DNA of 64,000 nt from Ralstonia mannitolilytica. GTDB lineage: Bacteria > Pseudomonadota > Gammaproteobacteria > Burkholderiales > Burkholderiaceae. The notes under the pieces were generated by a model, which saw only the letters and a program-made list of their open reading frames with translations, was not told where the DNA came from and did not search any database. Of the stretch, positions 34,626-45,106 are shown piece by piece. The number at the start of each line of letters is the position of its first letter. Position 1 is the first letter of the stretch. The stretch spans positions 620,001 through 684,000 of the forward strand of contig NZ_CAJPVG010000001.1 in NCBI RefSeq assembly GCF_905397375.1, in the 5' to 3' direction. A program made the translations under genes and the position numbers.

Positions 34626-34931
34626 TCAATCTGCGCGGCCCCCGAGCAGGCGGCTGATCAGGAAGCCGGCCCCGAACGCCAGGCCGATCGTGGCCAGCGG
34701 ATGGGTGCGCATGCACTCGGCGGCATCCCGCATGAGCTGCTGTTGCGATGCTCGCCACTGCTCGCGCCGTGCGGCCGCCTCGTCGAGTGCGGTCGCGGCC
34801 GCGTCGGCGGTACGGTCGATCGCCTCGGCGGTGGTCGCCTTGACGCGCTGCGCGGCTTGCGCCACGTCATCGCGAATCAGGTTGCCGTGCCCGTCGGATT
34901 TCGGGAACGGATTGGTCTCGGATGGTTCCAT
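34626..34931 (-). CDS. DUF883 family protein (ElaB/YqjD-like)
   Basis: 101-residue protein from MEPSETNPFPKSDG. Helical body VAQAAQRVKATTAEAIDRTADAA, then a C-terminal anchor THPLATIGLAFGAGFLISRLLGGR. AGGAG lies nine bases upstream. It resembles the protein encoded at 33254-33559 in length, order and the THPLATIGLAF/EHPVITIGLAF anchor. Likely a stress-phase inner-membrane protein. Confidence 0.85.
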   Translation of the reverse strand: MEPSETNPFPKSDGHGNLIRDDVAQAAQRVKATTAEAIDRTADAAATALDEAAARREQWRASQQQLMRDAAECMRTHPLATIGLAFGAGFLISRLLGGRAD

Positions 34932-34978
34932 CGTGCGGCGCTCCTGTGTGGGGGATCTGGACTCGGGCGAGCACGACG

Positions 34979-35146
34979 TCATCCTCGTCCCGCCACCAGG
35001 CCCCAGATGAGGCTGACGACGAACAGCACCACGAAGATCATGAACAGAATCTTGGCAATGCTGGCGGCGCCTGCGGCGATACCGCCGAAACCAAGCACGG
35101 CCGCGATCAGTGCGATGATGAAAAAGACGACTGCATAACGCAGCAT
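34979..35146 (-). CDS. DUF1328 small membrane protein
   Basis: 55-residue protein, MLRYAVVFFIIALIAAVLGF then GGIAAGAASIAKILFMIFVVL, with two hydrophobic helices exactly as in the DUF1328 (YtjA) family. Such genes are common in stress-induced clusters. A perfect AAGGAGG sits upstream of the ATG. Function unknown. Confidence 0.92.
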   Translation of the reverse strand: MLRYAVVFFIIALIAAVLGFGGIAAGAASIAKILFMIFVVLFVVSLIWGLVAGRG

Positions 35147-35234
35147 GGCAACCTCCTTGTGTGGTGGAGTGGGCTTGCCGCCGTAGGGCGGATACCCACG
35201 GTCAGCAAGCCGCGTACCGCACCACGTGCAGGTG

Positions 35235-36635
<1,401 letters not shown>

Positions 36636-37161
36636 CTCGATTCGATTGAGTGAGCCGGCAGGGGCCGGCAGTCAGTGCGCACCCGACATGCATGCGCAAA
36701 CGGACCTGTGCTGCAAGAAGCATTCCATCCGGGCCCATCCCGACCGCGGCGTGCCCCGCCACCGCCGGGGGCGGCAGTCGGGCATTTTTTACACGCGGCA
36801 ATGCAAGTTAAGGACCGGATGCGTCACGCGGGGGCCCCGCGGACCAAGGCAGTGCAGTCAGCATAGTTGAGAAGGCCGACGCTTCGCCACCCATCCAGCC
36901 AAATGGACAGGCTACGCCGCGCCAAAAGGCGGAAGCGGGGCGCCGTCTGGGTTTCAGGCCCGTTTCTTGTCAGCGTTTGACCGACAGGATAACGAAAACG
37001 TCAGCGCCTGCCCGACATACAACGCACTCGGCGCGCCCTGATAATAATTTCACTTTTCGACACGATGTGACGGGATGACGACGTACCAAGACTTCCAGAG
37101 GCCGAATCGCTGACGCGGCCCTTGCCGGGACGTCCCCGTCGCGACCGACCACGAGGGAGCC
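36636..37161. other. Intergenic region between two divergent sigma-54 activator genes
   Basis: 525 bases without a supportable gene. It must contain both promoters; an AT-rich patch TGATAATAATTTCAC at about 37040-37055 is the best promoter-like stretch for the rightward gene. I see no convincing -24/-12 (GG-N10-GC) element with full consensus. Confidence 0.4.
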
Positions 37162-38262
37162 ATGTCCTTGAGCGAAGCCTTCGCCGACGATCGCGCAGTC
37201 ACCACAGGGCGCATGCCCTGCCCGCCCACCTTGGCCGACTTTGACGACACCGAGCCCGTGTCGGCCGAAACCCCATCCCCTGCTCCACCCGTTGCCGCAC
37301 CCGATTTCGGCCACCTGTACGGCCGGTCGCCGGTCATGCGTGCCCTGTACAAGCAGATCGGCAAGGTGTCGACCACGCTGGCCACGGTACTGATCATGGG
37401 CGAATCGGGAACGGGCAAGGAGTTGATCGCGCGCACCGTGCACGACATGAGCCCGCGCGCCGACCAGGCCTTCATCGCGGTCAACTGCGGCGCCATTTCG
37501 CCGAACCTGATCGAATCGGAACTGTTCGGCCACGAAAAGGGCAGCTTCACGGGCGCCACGCAGCGCCACATCGGCTATTTTGAGCACGCGTGCGGCGGCA
37601 CGATCTTCCTCGATGAGATCACCGAGATGCCGGTGGACATGCAGGTCAAGCTGCTGCGTGTGCTGGAAACCGGCGTGTTCATGCGCGTGGGTGGCACCGA
37701 GCCCATCCAGACGCGCGCCCGCATCATCGCGGCCACGAACCGCAACCTGCACGAAGCGGTGGCCGAAGGCGCCTTCCGCGAAGACCTGATGTACCGCCTG
37801 GCCGTCGTGCCGCTGCAGGTGCCGCCGCTGCGCGATCGCGGCGACGACATCGAAGAACTGGCGCTGCACTTCCTCGCCCAGTTCAACGCCGCGCACCAGA
37901 CCGACAAGGTGTTCTCACGCGCCTCGCTGGCGGCGCTGCGCAGCCATACGTGGCCGGGCAACGTGCGCGAACTGCGCAATGCCGTGCAGCGCGGCTACAT
38001 CCTCGGCGAGAAGACGGTCGAACTCGCGACGCCGCTGACGCCCGCACGCGGCCCTGCCAGGCCGACAGTGAAGGAAGGCGTGCTGAGTCTCTCAGTAGGC
38101 GTCACGCTGGCCGATGCACAGCGCGCGATGATCCTCGCCACGCTCGAGCACTTCCAGGGCGACAAGCGCCAGGCTGCCAAGGCTCTCGGCGTGAGCCTGA
38201 AGACGCTGTACAACCGGCTCGATCTCTACCAAAGCACCGGGGCCGCCGCGATGGCGGCATGA
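37162..38262 (+). CDS. Sigma-54-dependent activator without receiver domain
   Basis: 366-residue PspF-like activator. The first 50 residues are a Pro-rich, non-conserved tail. The AAA+ domain follows with GESGTGKE, the loop GSFTGAT (again Ser in place of Ala), Walker B GGTIFLDEI, then a Fis helix-turn-helix (KRQAAKALGVSLKTLYNRLDLY). Lacking a receiver, it must be controlled by expression or by a partner protein. Its close similarity to the 35235-36635 protein in the AAA+ and DNA-binding parts suggests a duplication. Confidence 0.94.
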   Translation: MSLSEAFADDRAVTTGRMPCPPTLADFDDTEPVSAETPSPAPPVAAPDFGHLYGRSPVMRALYKQIGKVSTTLATVLIMGESGTGKELIARTVHDMSPRADQAFIAVNCGAISPNLIESELFGHEKGSFTGATQRHIGYFEHACGGTIFLDEITEMPVDMQVKLLRVLETGVFMRVGGTEPIQTRARIIAATNRNLHEAVAEGAFREDLMYRLAVVPLQVPPLRDRGDDIEELALHFLAQFNAAHQTDKVFSRASLAALRSHTWPGNVRELRNAVQRGYILGEKTVELATPLTPARGPARPTVKEGVLSLSVGVTLADAQRAMILATLEHFQGDKRQAAKALGVSLKTLYNRLDLYQSTGAAAMAA

Positions 38263-38296
38263 CGGCGCTGCGTTTTCCCTTCCTGGTGTTGCCTGA

Positions 38297-38328
38297 CGCA
38301 TCCGCGCTCGCGTCTTAGCGCGGATGCG
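38297..38328. terminator. Perfect 12-bp inverted repeat after the sigma-54 activator gene
   Basis: CGCATCCGCGCT (38297-38308) and AGCGCGGATGCG (38317-38328) pair perfectly around an eight-base loop, 35 bases past the activator's stop. No T-run follows, so it may protect the mRNA end or act with Rho. Confidence 0.6.
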
Positions 38329-38461
38329 CCTGCGTGCGCTCGCCCGGATGCTCGTGGCGCCGGCGCTCATGCGGCGGCCGGGCCGGCCGGCGTGGTGCGG
38401 TGTCCGTCTCGGCCCGGGTGCGCGGGCTCGTGCGGAGGGCGGCAGTGGTGGACATCGGCAT
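38315..38461 (-). CDS. Possible 48-residue basic protein
   Basis: Short ORF MPMSTTAALRTSPRTRAETD... rich in Arg, His and Pro, ending in TAA inside the hairpin. GAGGGAG lies about five bases ahead of the ATG. It is read in the same direction as, and about 25 bases after, the exported-protein gene at 38488-38886, so it could be the second gene of that unit. No family is recognised and the coding case rests on the ribosome site only. Confidence 0.35.
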   Translation of the reverse strand: MPMSTTAALRTSPRTRAETDTAPRRPARPPHERRRHEHPGERTQAHPR

Positions 38462-38487
38462 AGCGGGCTCCCTCGTCGGTGTGTGCG

Positions 38488-38886
38488 TCACTGGCCTTGC
38501 TTCGAGCTGCCGGGCTGCGAGTTGCCGGTCGTCGTCGCGGCGTCGTTACCACCGGACTGCACGCCCGAATGCGACATGTCTCCGGCGCTGTTCGTGCCGC
38601 CCGGCACGGTCGACTTCGACTTCTTGTGCTGACGATGCTGCTTGTGCATGGGCTTTGTGGAGTCGCTGCTGCCGGCGGCCGCGGCAGCGTCGTTGCCGGG
38701 CATCGGCGTATTGGCGGTGCGGTCTGCGGTCGAGGACGGCGGATCGGTGCGCTTGCCCGGCGCCTTGGTCGGGTTGCTGGATTCCTGGTTGTCGACGGGC
38801 GCGGTGGTGGTCTGCGCCATGGCGGCGGTCATGCCGAGGCTCAGCAGGGCGCTGGCGAGCGCCGCAGTCAGGTAGCGAATTCGCAT
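38488..38886 (-). CDS. Exported low-complexity hypothetical protein
   Basis: 132-residue protein with a signal peptide (MRIRYLTAALASALLSLGMTAAMAQ form) and a mature part made almost only of Ser, Thr, Asn, Pro, Gly and a basic HKQHRQHKKSK patch, likely disordered. TTGGAG lies upstream of the ATG. Similar Ralstonia and Burkholderia secreted peptides exist without known role. Confidence 0.7.
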   Translation of the reverse strand: MRIRYLTAALASALLSLGMTAAMAQTTTAPVDNQESSNPTKAPGKRTDPPSSTADRTANTPMPGNDAAAAAGSSDSTKPMHKQHRQHKKSKSTVPGGTNSAGDMSHSGVQSGGNDAATTTGNSQPGSSKQGQ

Positions 38887-39220
38887 GGTGATGTCTCCAA
38901 GGATGTGGGCAGGGGTAATGCGGTGCAGGTATGTCATGCAGACGCGCCGCAGCGCATCTTCGACACCGTTGGTGGCAGCAACGCATGTACCCGCGCTGCC
39001 ACGTCCGCACGGCGCCGCCACGCGTCGCCCGGCACTGGGCACTGTCACGTACGGGCAACACGGTGCATATAAAAAGGAACACGACCATGTAGAAACGGCG
39101 TGCCAGCGCCCCGCAAAGCCTTGTCAGAACTCGGTTTGCCGGCATGGCATACCCTTTGCATGAGTGCGGTGACCTGCCGGCGCGGACGCCGGCGTCCACT
39201 CACACAAGGAGGCAAGGCGA

Positions 39221-40726
39221 ATGGTCAAGGCCGCTCTGGAAATGCGTGCGAAGCAGCATCTCGCGCTGACGCCGCGGCTGCAGCAGTCCGTGAAGCTGCT
39301 GCAGTTGTCTGCAACCGAATTTGCGCAGGAAATGCAAGAAGCGCTCGCCAGCAACCCGTTCCTGGAGGAGGTCGAACAAGAAGCCCAAGGCGCTGGGCTG
39401 CAGGCCGACACGGCAGGCGTGGGCGAGTTGCCCGCGACCGGTCTGGATGGCGCGGCCGATCATGCATCCGCCGACGAAGCCCCACTGGAGACCACCACCA
39501 GCGCCATCGAGACCGACCCGACGCTTGTGGCATCGGAAGACTTTCCTGCCGACTTCAGCACCTATTACAGCCACGGCGGTGCGCACCACGGCGATGGCGA
39601 AGACAGCGACATCGGGGAATGGGTGCATGCCACACCGAGCCTGCGTGAGCATCTGCATCAGGAGTTGGGCAGCTACCGGCTGTCGGAGCGGGACAGCCTG
39701 CTCGCGCAGACGGTGATCGAAGCGCTGGACGACGACGGCTACCTGCGCCAGTTGCTGACCGAACTGATTCCGCTCGCGCCCGTGGACCCTGCACCCACCG
39801 AGAAGGAGATGCAGATCGCGCTGGCGCTGGTGCAGAGCCTGGACCCGCCGGGCGTGGCCGCCCGCGACCTGTCGGAATGCCTGCGCCTGCAGATCGAGGC
39901 CCGCCCCGCTGACACGGAAGCCGAGGAACGCATCCAGGAAATCGCGCACGACATCGTGCGCAGCCACCTGCCGCGCCTGGCCAAGCGCGAGTTCACGCAG
40001 ATGCGCCGTGCGCTCGGCTGTACGGAGGACGAGTTGCGCGAGGCCTGTGCGCTGATCCGCATGCTCGATCCGCGCCCGGGGCTGCGCTTTTCGCAGGCGC
40101 ATGCCGGCTACATCGTGCCCGACGTGTTCGTCGCCAAGGTCAAGGGCAAGTGGGTGGCCGTCACCAACCCGGCGGTGGCGCCATGTGCGCGCATCAACAA
40201 GGTCTACGCCGAGCTGTTTGCGCAGACGCGCGGCCACCACCGCACGCCGCTGGCGCACCAGTTGCAGGAGGCCCGCTGGCTGATCCGCAACGCGCAGCAG
40301 CGCTTTGCCACCATCCAGCGCGTGGCCGAAGCCATCGTCGCGCACCAGAAGCACTTCCTAGAATATGGCGAGGTGGCGATGAAGCCGCTGGTGCTGCGCG
40401 ACGTGGCCGAAGAGCTCGGCCTGCACGAATCCACCATCTCGCGCGCCACCGGCAACAAGTACATGGCCACGCCGCGCGGCATCTTCGAGTTCAAGTACTT
40501 CTTCTCGCGCCAGCTGGCAACGGACACGGGCGGCGCATGCTCGGCCGCGTCGGTGCGGGCGCTGCTCAAGGAGATGATCGAAGCCGAAGACGCCGAAGCG
40601 CCGCTCTCCGACGTCTCGCTGGCGAAAATGCTGGCGGAGCAAGGTGTGATCGTGGCAAGACGCACGGTCGCCAAGTACCGTGGCCTGATGCGCATCGCCC
40701 CGGCCGAAATGCGGCGCCAGGTTTGA
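39221..40726 (+). CDS. rpoN: RNA polymerase sigma-54 factor
   Basis: 501-residue RpoN. Region I begins LEMRAKQHLALTPRLQQSVKLLQLSATEFAQ, an acidic linker covers residues 45-130, and the core-binding region follows. Near residues 479-488 is the RpoN box ARRTVAKYRG, whose last residue is usually Glu. Genes normally beside the chromosomal rpoN (lptB upstream, hpf/ptsN downstream) are absent; instead it sits among envelope genes and two sigma-54 activators. This fits a second rpoN copy of the kind known on the Ralstonia megaplasmid. Confidence 0.96.
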   Translation: MVKAALEMRAKQHLALTPRLQQSVKLLQLSATEFAQEMQEALASNPFLEEVEQEAQGAGLQADTAGVGELPATGLDGAADHASADEAPLETTTSAIETDPTLVASEDFPADFSTYYSHGGAHHGDGEDSDIGEWVHATPSLREHLHQELGSYRLSERDSLLAQTVIEALDDDGYLRQLLTELIPLAPVDPAPTEKEMQIALALVQSLDPPGVAARDLSECLRLQIEARPADTEAEERIQEIAHDIVRSHLPRLAKREFTQMRRALGCTEDELREACALIRMLDPRPGLRFSQAHAGYIVPDVFVAKVKGKWVAVTNPAVAPCARINKVYAELFAQTRGHHRTPLAHQLQEARWLIRNAQQRFATIQRVAEAIVAHQKHFLEYGEVAMKPLVLRDVAEELGLHESTISRATGNKYMATPRGIFEFKYFFSRQLATDTGGACSAASVRALLKEMIEAEDAEAPLSDVSLAKMLAEQGVIVARRTVAKYRGLMRIAPAEMRRQV

Positions 40727-41955
40727 CGCCGACCACCGACACGACGCCCGTGCGCAAGCTCCTGGACCACCGCTTCACCGCCGCCGGCGACCCCACCGGG
40801 GTGTCCCTGCATCTGGCCGACGTGACGATGTTCTGGGCGGCGGAAAGCGGCGGCGTCAAGCGCTACCTGCGCGCCAAGCACGATTTCCTGCGCTCGACGC
40901 ACTGGCGGCACACGCTGGTGGTGCCCGGCACGCCAGACGACGCCAGCAACGAGGTCGCCGTGGTGCCGGGCGTGCCGCTGCCAATGTCGCACGGCTATCG
41001 CATCCCGCTGCGCAGCGGGCCGGCCGAGCAGGCGCTGTGTGCGCTGTCGCCAGACCTGATCGAGGCCGGCGATCCGTACCGGCTGTCGTGGGCAGCACTG
41101 CGTGCGGGTGCGCGCCTGCAGGTGCCCGTGGCGGCGTTCTGCCACTCCGACCTGCCGGCCTTCTTTCGCCGCCTGGGCGGGCCACCGGCGGAACTGGCCG
41201 CTACGGCATATGCACGCAAGCTGTACCGCCACTTCGATACGGTATTCGTGCCGAGCCGCTACATCGCGCAGAAGGTGGCCGACCTGGGCGTGGAACGCGT
41301 CGAACTGCAGCCGCTCGGCGTCGACACGCGCCTGTTCCATCCCGCGCGTCGCTCGCTGCGCTGGCGCGAGCAGCTCGATCTGCCGCGCGATGCGCGCGTG
41401 CTCCTGTACGTGGGCCGGTACGCGCCCGAGAAGAACCTGCAAGTGCTGTGCGACGCGGTGGACCGTCTCGATGACGGCAGTGTGCTCGTCACCATCGGCT
41501 CCGGCCCGACGCCGCCGCGCGGCAGGCACGTGCGCGCGTTGCCCTATGAAGGCGATGCGCAACACCTGGCCGCCGCCATGGCCAGCGCCGATGTGTTCGT
41601 CCACGCAGGAGACCAGGAAACGTTCGGCCTCGTCGCGCTGGAAGCCATGGCCAGCGGCGTGCCGGTCGTGACCTGCAGTGCCGGCGGGCTCGGGGAACTC
41701 GTCAACGCGCGGGTGGGCTACGCGGTGCCGCATTGCCGCGCCGACGATTTCGCCCAGGCGCTGCAAGCACTGCGCGGGCGCGACCCGGTTGCGCTGGCGC
41801 ACGCGGCGAGGCGCCACGCCCTGCAGTACGATTGGCGTGCGGTGCTGCCGCAGCTGCTGCGCCGTTATCTGGCGCTGCTGGGCCGACAGGCCAGCCTCGC
41901 CGCCGAACCATCGCCGACGGCCCGCCAGCACGTGCGCGCCGCACGCGGCCGCTAG
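40723..41955 (+). CDS. Glycosyltransferase family 4-type protein
   Basis: About 410-residue GT-B glycosyltransferase. N-terminal half with ESGGVKRYLRAK; C-terminal nucleotide-sugar domain with VGRYAPEKNLQVL, the HAGDQETFGLVALEAMASGVPVV EX7E region and GG-L-GEL. A TTG at 40723 overlaps the rpoN stop (TTGA), and a GTG at 40750 is the alternative; TTG was chosen for coupling. Followed nine bases later by a deacetylase-like gene; another glycosyltransferase and PAP2 converge from the right. Lipid or glycan product unknown. Confidence 0.88.
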   Translation: MTPTTDTTPVRKLLDHRFTAAGDPTGVSLHLADVTMFWAAESGGVKRYLRAKHDFLRSTHWRHTLVVPGTPDDASNEVAVVPGVPLPMSHGYRIPLRSGPAEQALCALSPDLIEAGDPYRLSWAALRAGARLQVPVAAFCHSDLPAFFRRLGGPPAELAATAYARKLYRHFDTVFVPSRYIAQKVADLGVERVELQPLGVDTRLFHPARRSLRWREQLDLPRDARVLLYVGRYAPEKNLQVLCDAVDRLDDGSVLVTIGSGPTPPRGRHVRALPYEGDAQHLAAAMASADVFVHAGDQETFGLVALEAMASGVPVVTCSAGGLGELVNARVGYAVPHCRADDFAQALQALRGRDPVALAHAARRHALQYDWRAVLPQLLRRYLALLGRQASLAAEPSPTARQHVRAARGR

Positions 41956-41964
41956 AGGGTTGTC

Positions 41965-42762
41965 ATGTCGCGCTACGTCGTTGTTGCCATGCATGACGTC
42001 ACGCCCGCCACCTGGCCGGCGTGCAAGGTGTTGCTCTCGGCGCTGGATGAAGTGTGCCGCGTGCCGAAATCGCTGCTCGTGATCCCGAACTTCTACCGTG
42101 GGCCCACCGCGCGCAACAGCGAGCGCTTCTGCCGCCTGATGACCGAATGCCTGGCCGAAGGAGATGAGCTCGTGCTGCACGGTTATGCGCACCTCGACGA
42201 CCAGCCGCCGGGCGGCCTGATCGAGCAGTGGATCCGCACGCGCTACACCGCCGGCGAGGGCGAGTTCTCGGCGATTCCGCTGGCGACGGCGCGCTCGCGC
42301 ATCGAGGCCGGCGCCGCGTGGTTCGCGGCCAACGGCTGGCCGCTGCATGGCTTTGTCGCGCCGGCCTGGCTGATGAACCCGGCCACATGGGAAGCGCTGG
42401 AAGGCCTGCCGCTGCGCTACACGACCACGCTGCGCCGCTTCTACCTGCTGCACCCCAAGCGTGCGCTGAAGGCGCCGTGCCTGACCTACAGCGTGCGCAC
42501 GCCGGCCCGCCGGCTGGTGTCGCGCTACTACCTGCGCTGGCTCGCCCAGCACCACGCCGATACGCCCGTGATGCGCCTCGGCCTGCACCCGGTGGACGCC
42601 GCCTACCCCGACGTCATCCGCCACTGGCAGGACCTGCTCGCGGCGTGCCTGGAAACGCGCACCCCCGTCACCAAGAACGGCTTTGCGCAGGTGCTGGCCC
42701 AGGCCTGGATGGGCGGCGGCCCCGAAACCGCTGTCGCCGGGCCTGCGCAGACCTCGTATTGA
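41965..42762 (+). CDS. DUF2334 / polysaccharide deacetylase-like protein
   Basis: 265-residue protein of the NodB-like deacetylase superfamily in its DUF2334 form: AMHDVTPATW at the N-terminus (Asp/His ligand), ELVLHGYAHLDD (His ligands) and LHPVD near the end. It probably removes acyl groups from a sugar or lipid, in step with the glycosyltransferase encoded just upstream. Confidence 0.88.
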   Translation: MSRYVVVAMHDVTPATWPACKVLLSALDEVCRVPKSLLVIPNFYRGPTARNSERFCRLMTECLAEGDELVLHGYAHLDDQPPGGLIEQWIRTRYTAGEGEFSAIPLATARSRIEAGAAWFAANGWPLHGFVAPAWLMNPATWEALEGLPLRYTTTLRRFYLLHPKRALKAPCLTYSVRTPARRLVSRYYLRWLAQHHADTPVMRLGLHPVDAAYPDVIRHWQDLLAACLETRTPVTKNGFAQVLAQAWMGGGPETAVAGPAQTSY

Positions 42763-42805
42763 CGTGCATCAGCGGGCCGGCACGATGCGCGGCCAAGCGA
42801 AAGCG

Positions 42806-43342
42806 TCAGAACAACCACACCGACAACCCGCCGATCAGCATGCCGAGCCCCGCCCCCGCGAGCACGTCGCTCGGGTAATGCAGGCCGAGCACCACGCGCG
42901 AGAGGGCCACCATCAGCGTGAAGGGGACGAGCGCGAGCGCCATGCGGGGGTAATACGCCGCCATCACGATGCTGAACGACACGGCATGCAGCGTATGGCC
43001 GGACGGAAAACTGAACTGGTCGAGCACGCGCCCGCACAGCCGGATCTCTTCGCACGACTGGTACGGCCGCGGGCGGCACACGCCACGCTTGAGCAGGATG
43101 TAGATCACCAGCGAGAGCAGCCCCGTGAGCCCCATCTGCTTGGCGCATTCCCAGCCCGTCTCACCGCCGACCACCGGCAGCGCCGCCATCAGCGCGTACC
43201 ACAGCATGCCGTCGCCGAGACGGCTGACGCCACGGTAGAACCGCATGGCCGCCACGTCGCCGGCAATGTGGTTCAGCGCGACGGCGAGCTGCCGGTCGCG
43301 CTCGCGCCAGCGTTTCCAGTCAGGCCAGACGTGCGTCGCCAT
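42806..43342 (-). CDS. PAP2 family phosphatase
   Basis: 178-residue membrane phosphatase. The three-part PAP2 signature is intact: KRGVCRPRP, PSGHTLHAVS and SRVVLGLHYPSDVLAG. Hydrophobic helices surround these motifs. It would dephosphorylate a lipid such as undecaprenyl or phosphatidyl phosphate at the periplasmic face. The gene overlaps the end of the glycosyltransferase gene by 23 bases, so the two form an operon. Confidence 0.94.
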   Translation of the reverse strand: MATHVWPDWKRWRERDRQLAVALNHIAGDVAAMRFYRGVSRLGDGMLWYALMAALPVVGGETGWECAKQMGLTGLLSLVIYILLKRGVCRPRPYQSCEEIRLCGRVLDQFSFPSGHTLHAVSFSIVMAAYYPRMALALVPFTLMVALSRVVLGLHYPSDVLAGAGLGMLIGGLSVWLF

Positions 43343-44492
43343 GGTAGGCCTCGCCCGTGGTGGCCGCTTGATGGACGGCCAGGAGTGCCGCTTCGAAACG
43401 CTCGAGCACCTGCGGCCAATCGAGCGCCTGTGCGGTCTGGCGCGCGGCGCGGCCAAGGCGCTCGCGCAGGCCGCCGTCGGCAGCCAGTGCGACGGCCGCA
43501 GCGGTGAAGGCCGCAACGTCCCCCACGGGGGCCAGGCAGCCGCTCTGCCCCGTGCGCACGTGCATGCCCGCCGCCGCGGTGTCGAACGCCACCACCGGCA
43601 GACCGCTGGCCATGGCTTCGACCACCACGTTGCCGAACGTCTCGGTCAGGCTCGGAAACAGGAACACGTCGGCCGAGGCATAGTGGGCAGCCAGCGCCTG
43701 GCCATGCTGCGTGCCGACAAACACGGCATCGGGACAGCGCCGCCGCAAGGCGTTCCGCTGCGGCCCATCGCCGACCATGACCAGGCGTGCATCGGGCCTG
43801 CGCTGTCGAATGGCGTCAAAGGCGTCGAGCGCCACACCCAGGTTCTTTTCCAGCGCGAGGCGTCCGACGGTCAGAACGACAGGCGTGTCGCGGCCCGCGC
43901 CCCATTTGGCGCGCAGTGCATCGCTGCGATGATGCGGCGCGAACTGGCGCGCATCCACGCCGCGTGTGCTGACGCTCAGGCGCTCGAAGCCAAGCTCGCC
44001 GAGCTGTTTGCACAGTTCGCGCGTGGGGACGAAGGTGCGGTCGGTGCGGTTATGAAAGGCGCGCAGGTAGGCGCGCACGAGCGTGACCGCGCCCTCCCAC
44101 GCGTAGTGGCGGCCGTACTCGTCAAAGCGCGTGCGGAAATCCGAGGTGACCGGCACGCCGAGATCGCGCGCTGCGCGGATGGCGGACCAGCCGAGGGGCC
44201 CTTCCGTAGCCACGTGCACGAGGTCGGGCGGATCGCCGCGCCACGCACGCAGCAGACGGCGGCGCGCCGGCAGCCCCATGCGCAAGTCCGGATACAGCGG
44301 GATCGGCACGCCGGGCACGCGCAGCGCGTCTTCGGAAAGCGCCGGCTCGCCGGCGTCGATGGCGCGTTGGCGCGGTCGCACGACACGCACATCGTGGCCA
44401 CGCGCGTGCAGAAAGGCCACCGTGCGCGCCGCCGTCAGCGACACGCCATTGAGCTCCGGCGGCCAGGTTTCGGTCACGTAGGCGATGCGCAT
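43320..44492 (-). CDS. Glycosyltransferase family 1 (MgtA-like)
   Basis: 390-residue GT-B enzyme from MRIAYVTETWPPELNGVSLT, the typical start of mannosyl-type lipid glycosyltransferases. C-terminal half: TVGRLALEKNLGVALDAFD, VMVGDGPQRNAL, and the EX7E segment FLFPSLTETFGNVVVEAMASGLPVV. Coupled to PAP2. A neighbouring glycosyltransferase gene on the other strand shares this layout, suggesting a local glycolipid or surface-sugar function. Confidence 0.92.
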   Translation of the reverse strand: MRIAYVTETWPPELNGVSLTAARTVAFLHARGHDVRVVRPRQRAIDAGEPALSEDALRVPGVPIPLYPDLRMGLPARRRLLRAWRGDPPDLVHVATEGPLGWSAIRAARDLGVPVTSDFRTRFDEYGRHYAWEGAVTLVRAYLRAFHNRTDRTFVPTRELCKQLGELGFERLSVSTRGVDARQFAPHHRSDALRAKWGAGRDTPVVLTVGRLALEKNLGVALDAFDAIRQRRPDARLVMVGDGPQRNALRRRCPDAVFVGTQHGQALAAHYASADVFLFPSLTETFGNVVVEAMASGLPVVAFDTAAAGMHVRTGQSGCLAPVGDVAAFTAAAVALAADGGLRERLGRAARQTAQALDWPQVLERFEAALLAVHQAATTGEAYHGDARLA

Positions 44493-44499
44493 GGCCGGC

Positions 44500-44907
44500 T
44501 CAGCCCTGGCTGTCGTCGTGGCTGCGCGACGGCTTGCCGGTCTGGCCGCGCTTGTGGGCAAGGTCGTCCGCGCTGCGGTTGGCGACCTGGCGGTCGGTGT
44601 CTTCGCGGTTGGCGGCGTGCCGCTCCCGCACGACGCGTTCAACGCCCGGCGTGTCGTGCAGGTCGGTATCGAGTTGCCCGCTTTCGATGTCGCGCGCGGC
44701 TTGCTGGACGTTGCTGCGCGGCTCCGAACGCTGCTCTTCGAGCTTCTGGTCGCGCTCGTGGGGCAGCCCGTCGGGCGCGCTTGTCACGGGCTTGCCGGAC
44801 TCGGGCCGTCCGAGCACGGCTTCTACGCGCTCGGCGTTGCCGGCCCCCGGCCCTCCTGCCTCCCGTCGGTCCGGGCTGCACACGATGCCGCGTGGTTGCG
44901 GGGTCAT
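44500..44907 (-). CDS. Hydrophilic hypothetical protein
   Basis: 135-residue highly charged protein (ERDQKLEEQRSEPRSNVQQAA, ERHAANREDTDRQVANRSADD) from MTPQPRGIVCSPD, with AGGAG six bases upstream. It is probably disordered, of the kind seen among stress-induced cytoplasmic proteins. It lies seven bases before the glycosyltransferase gene and may share its transcript. No family recognised. Confidence 0.65.
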   Translation of the reverse strand: MTPQPRGIVCSPDRREAGGPGAGNAERVEAVLGRPESGKPVTSAPDGLPHERDQKLEEQRSEPRSNVQQAARDIESGQLDTDLHDTPGVERVVRERHAANREDTDRQVANRSADDLAHKRGQTGKPSRSHDDSQG

Positions 44908-45106
44908 GAGGCGCTCCTGCACATGATCTGGATGCCCTGGGCACCGCAACCGACGTGCCCGCACCGCTTCTGCAGGCGCTGCCGCGCTTCGAGCATCGCT
45001 GCGTCCGCACGCCCGGCACTGCGCGACGGACCGCTGCCGGTGCAGCCATCGCGCCCGTTGCGTAACGGTTACATGGCACTTGTAACGCTTGCTGCGCAGG
45101 CCCGCG

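Noticed and set aside
36968..36984. Possible extra origin-type site (CCCGTTTCTTG)
   Set aside because: Only about ten of 15 positions match and the conserved GGTACG end is absent.
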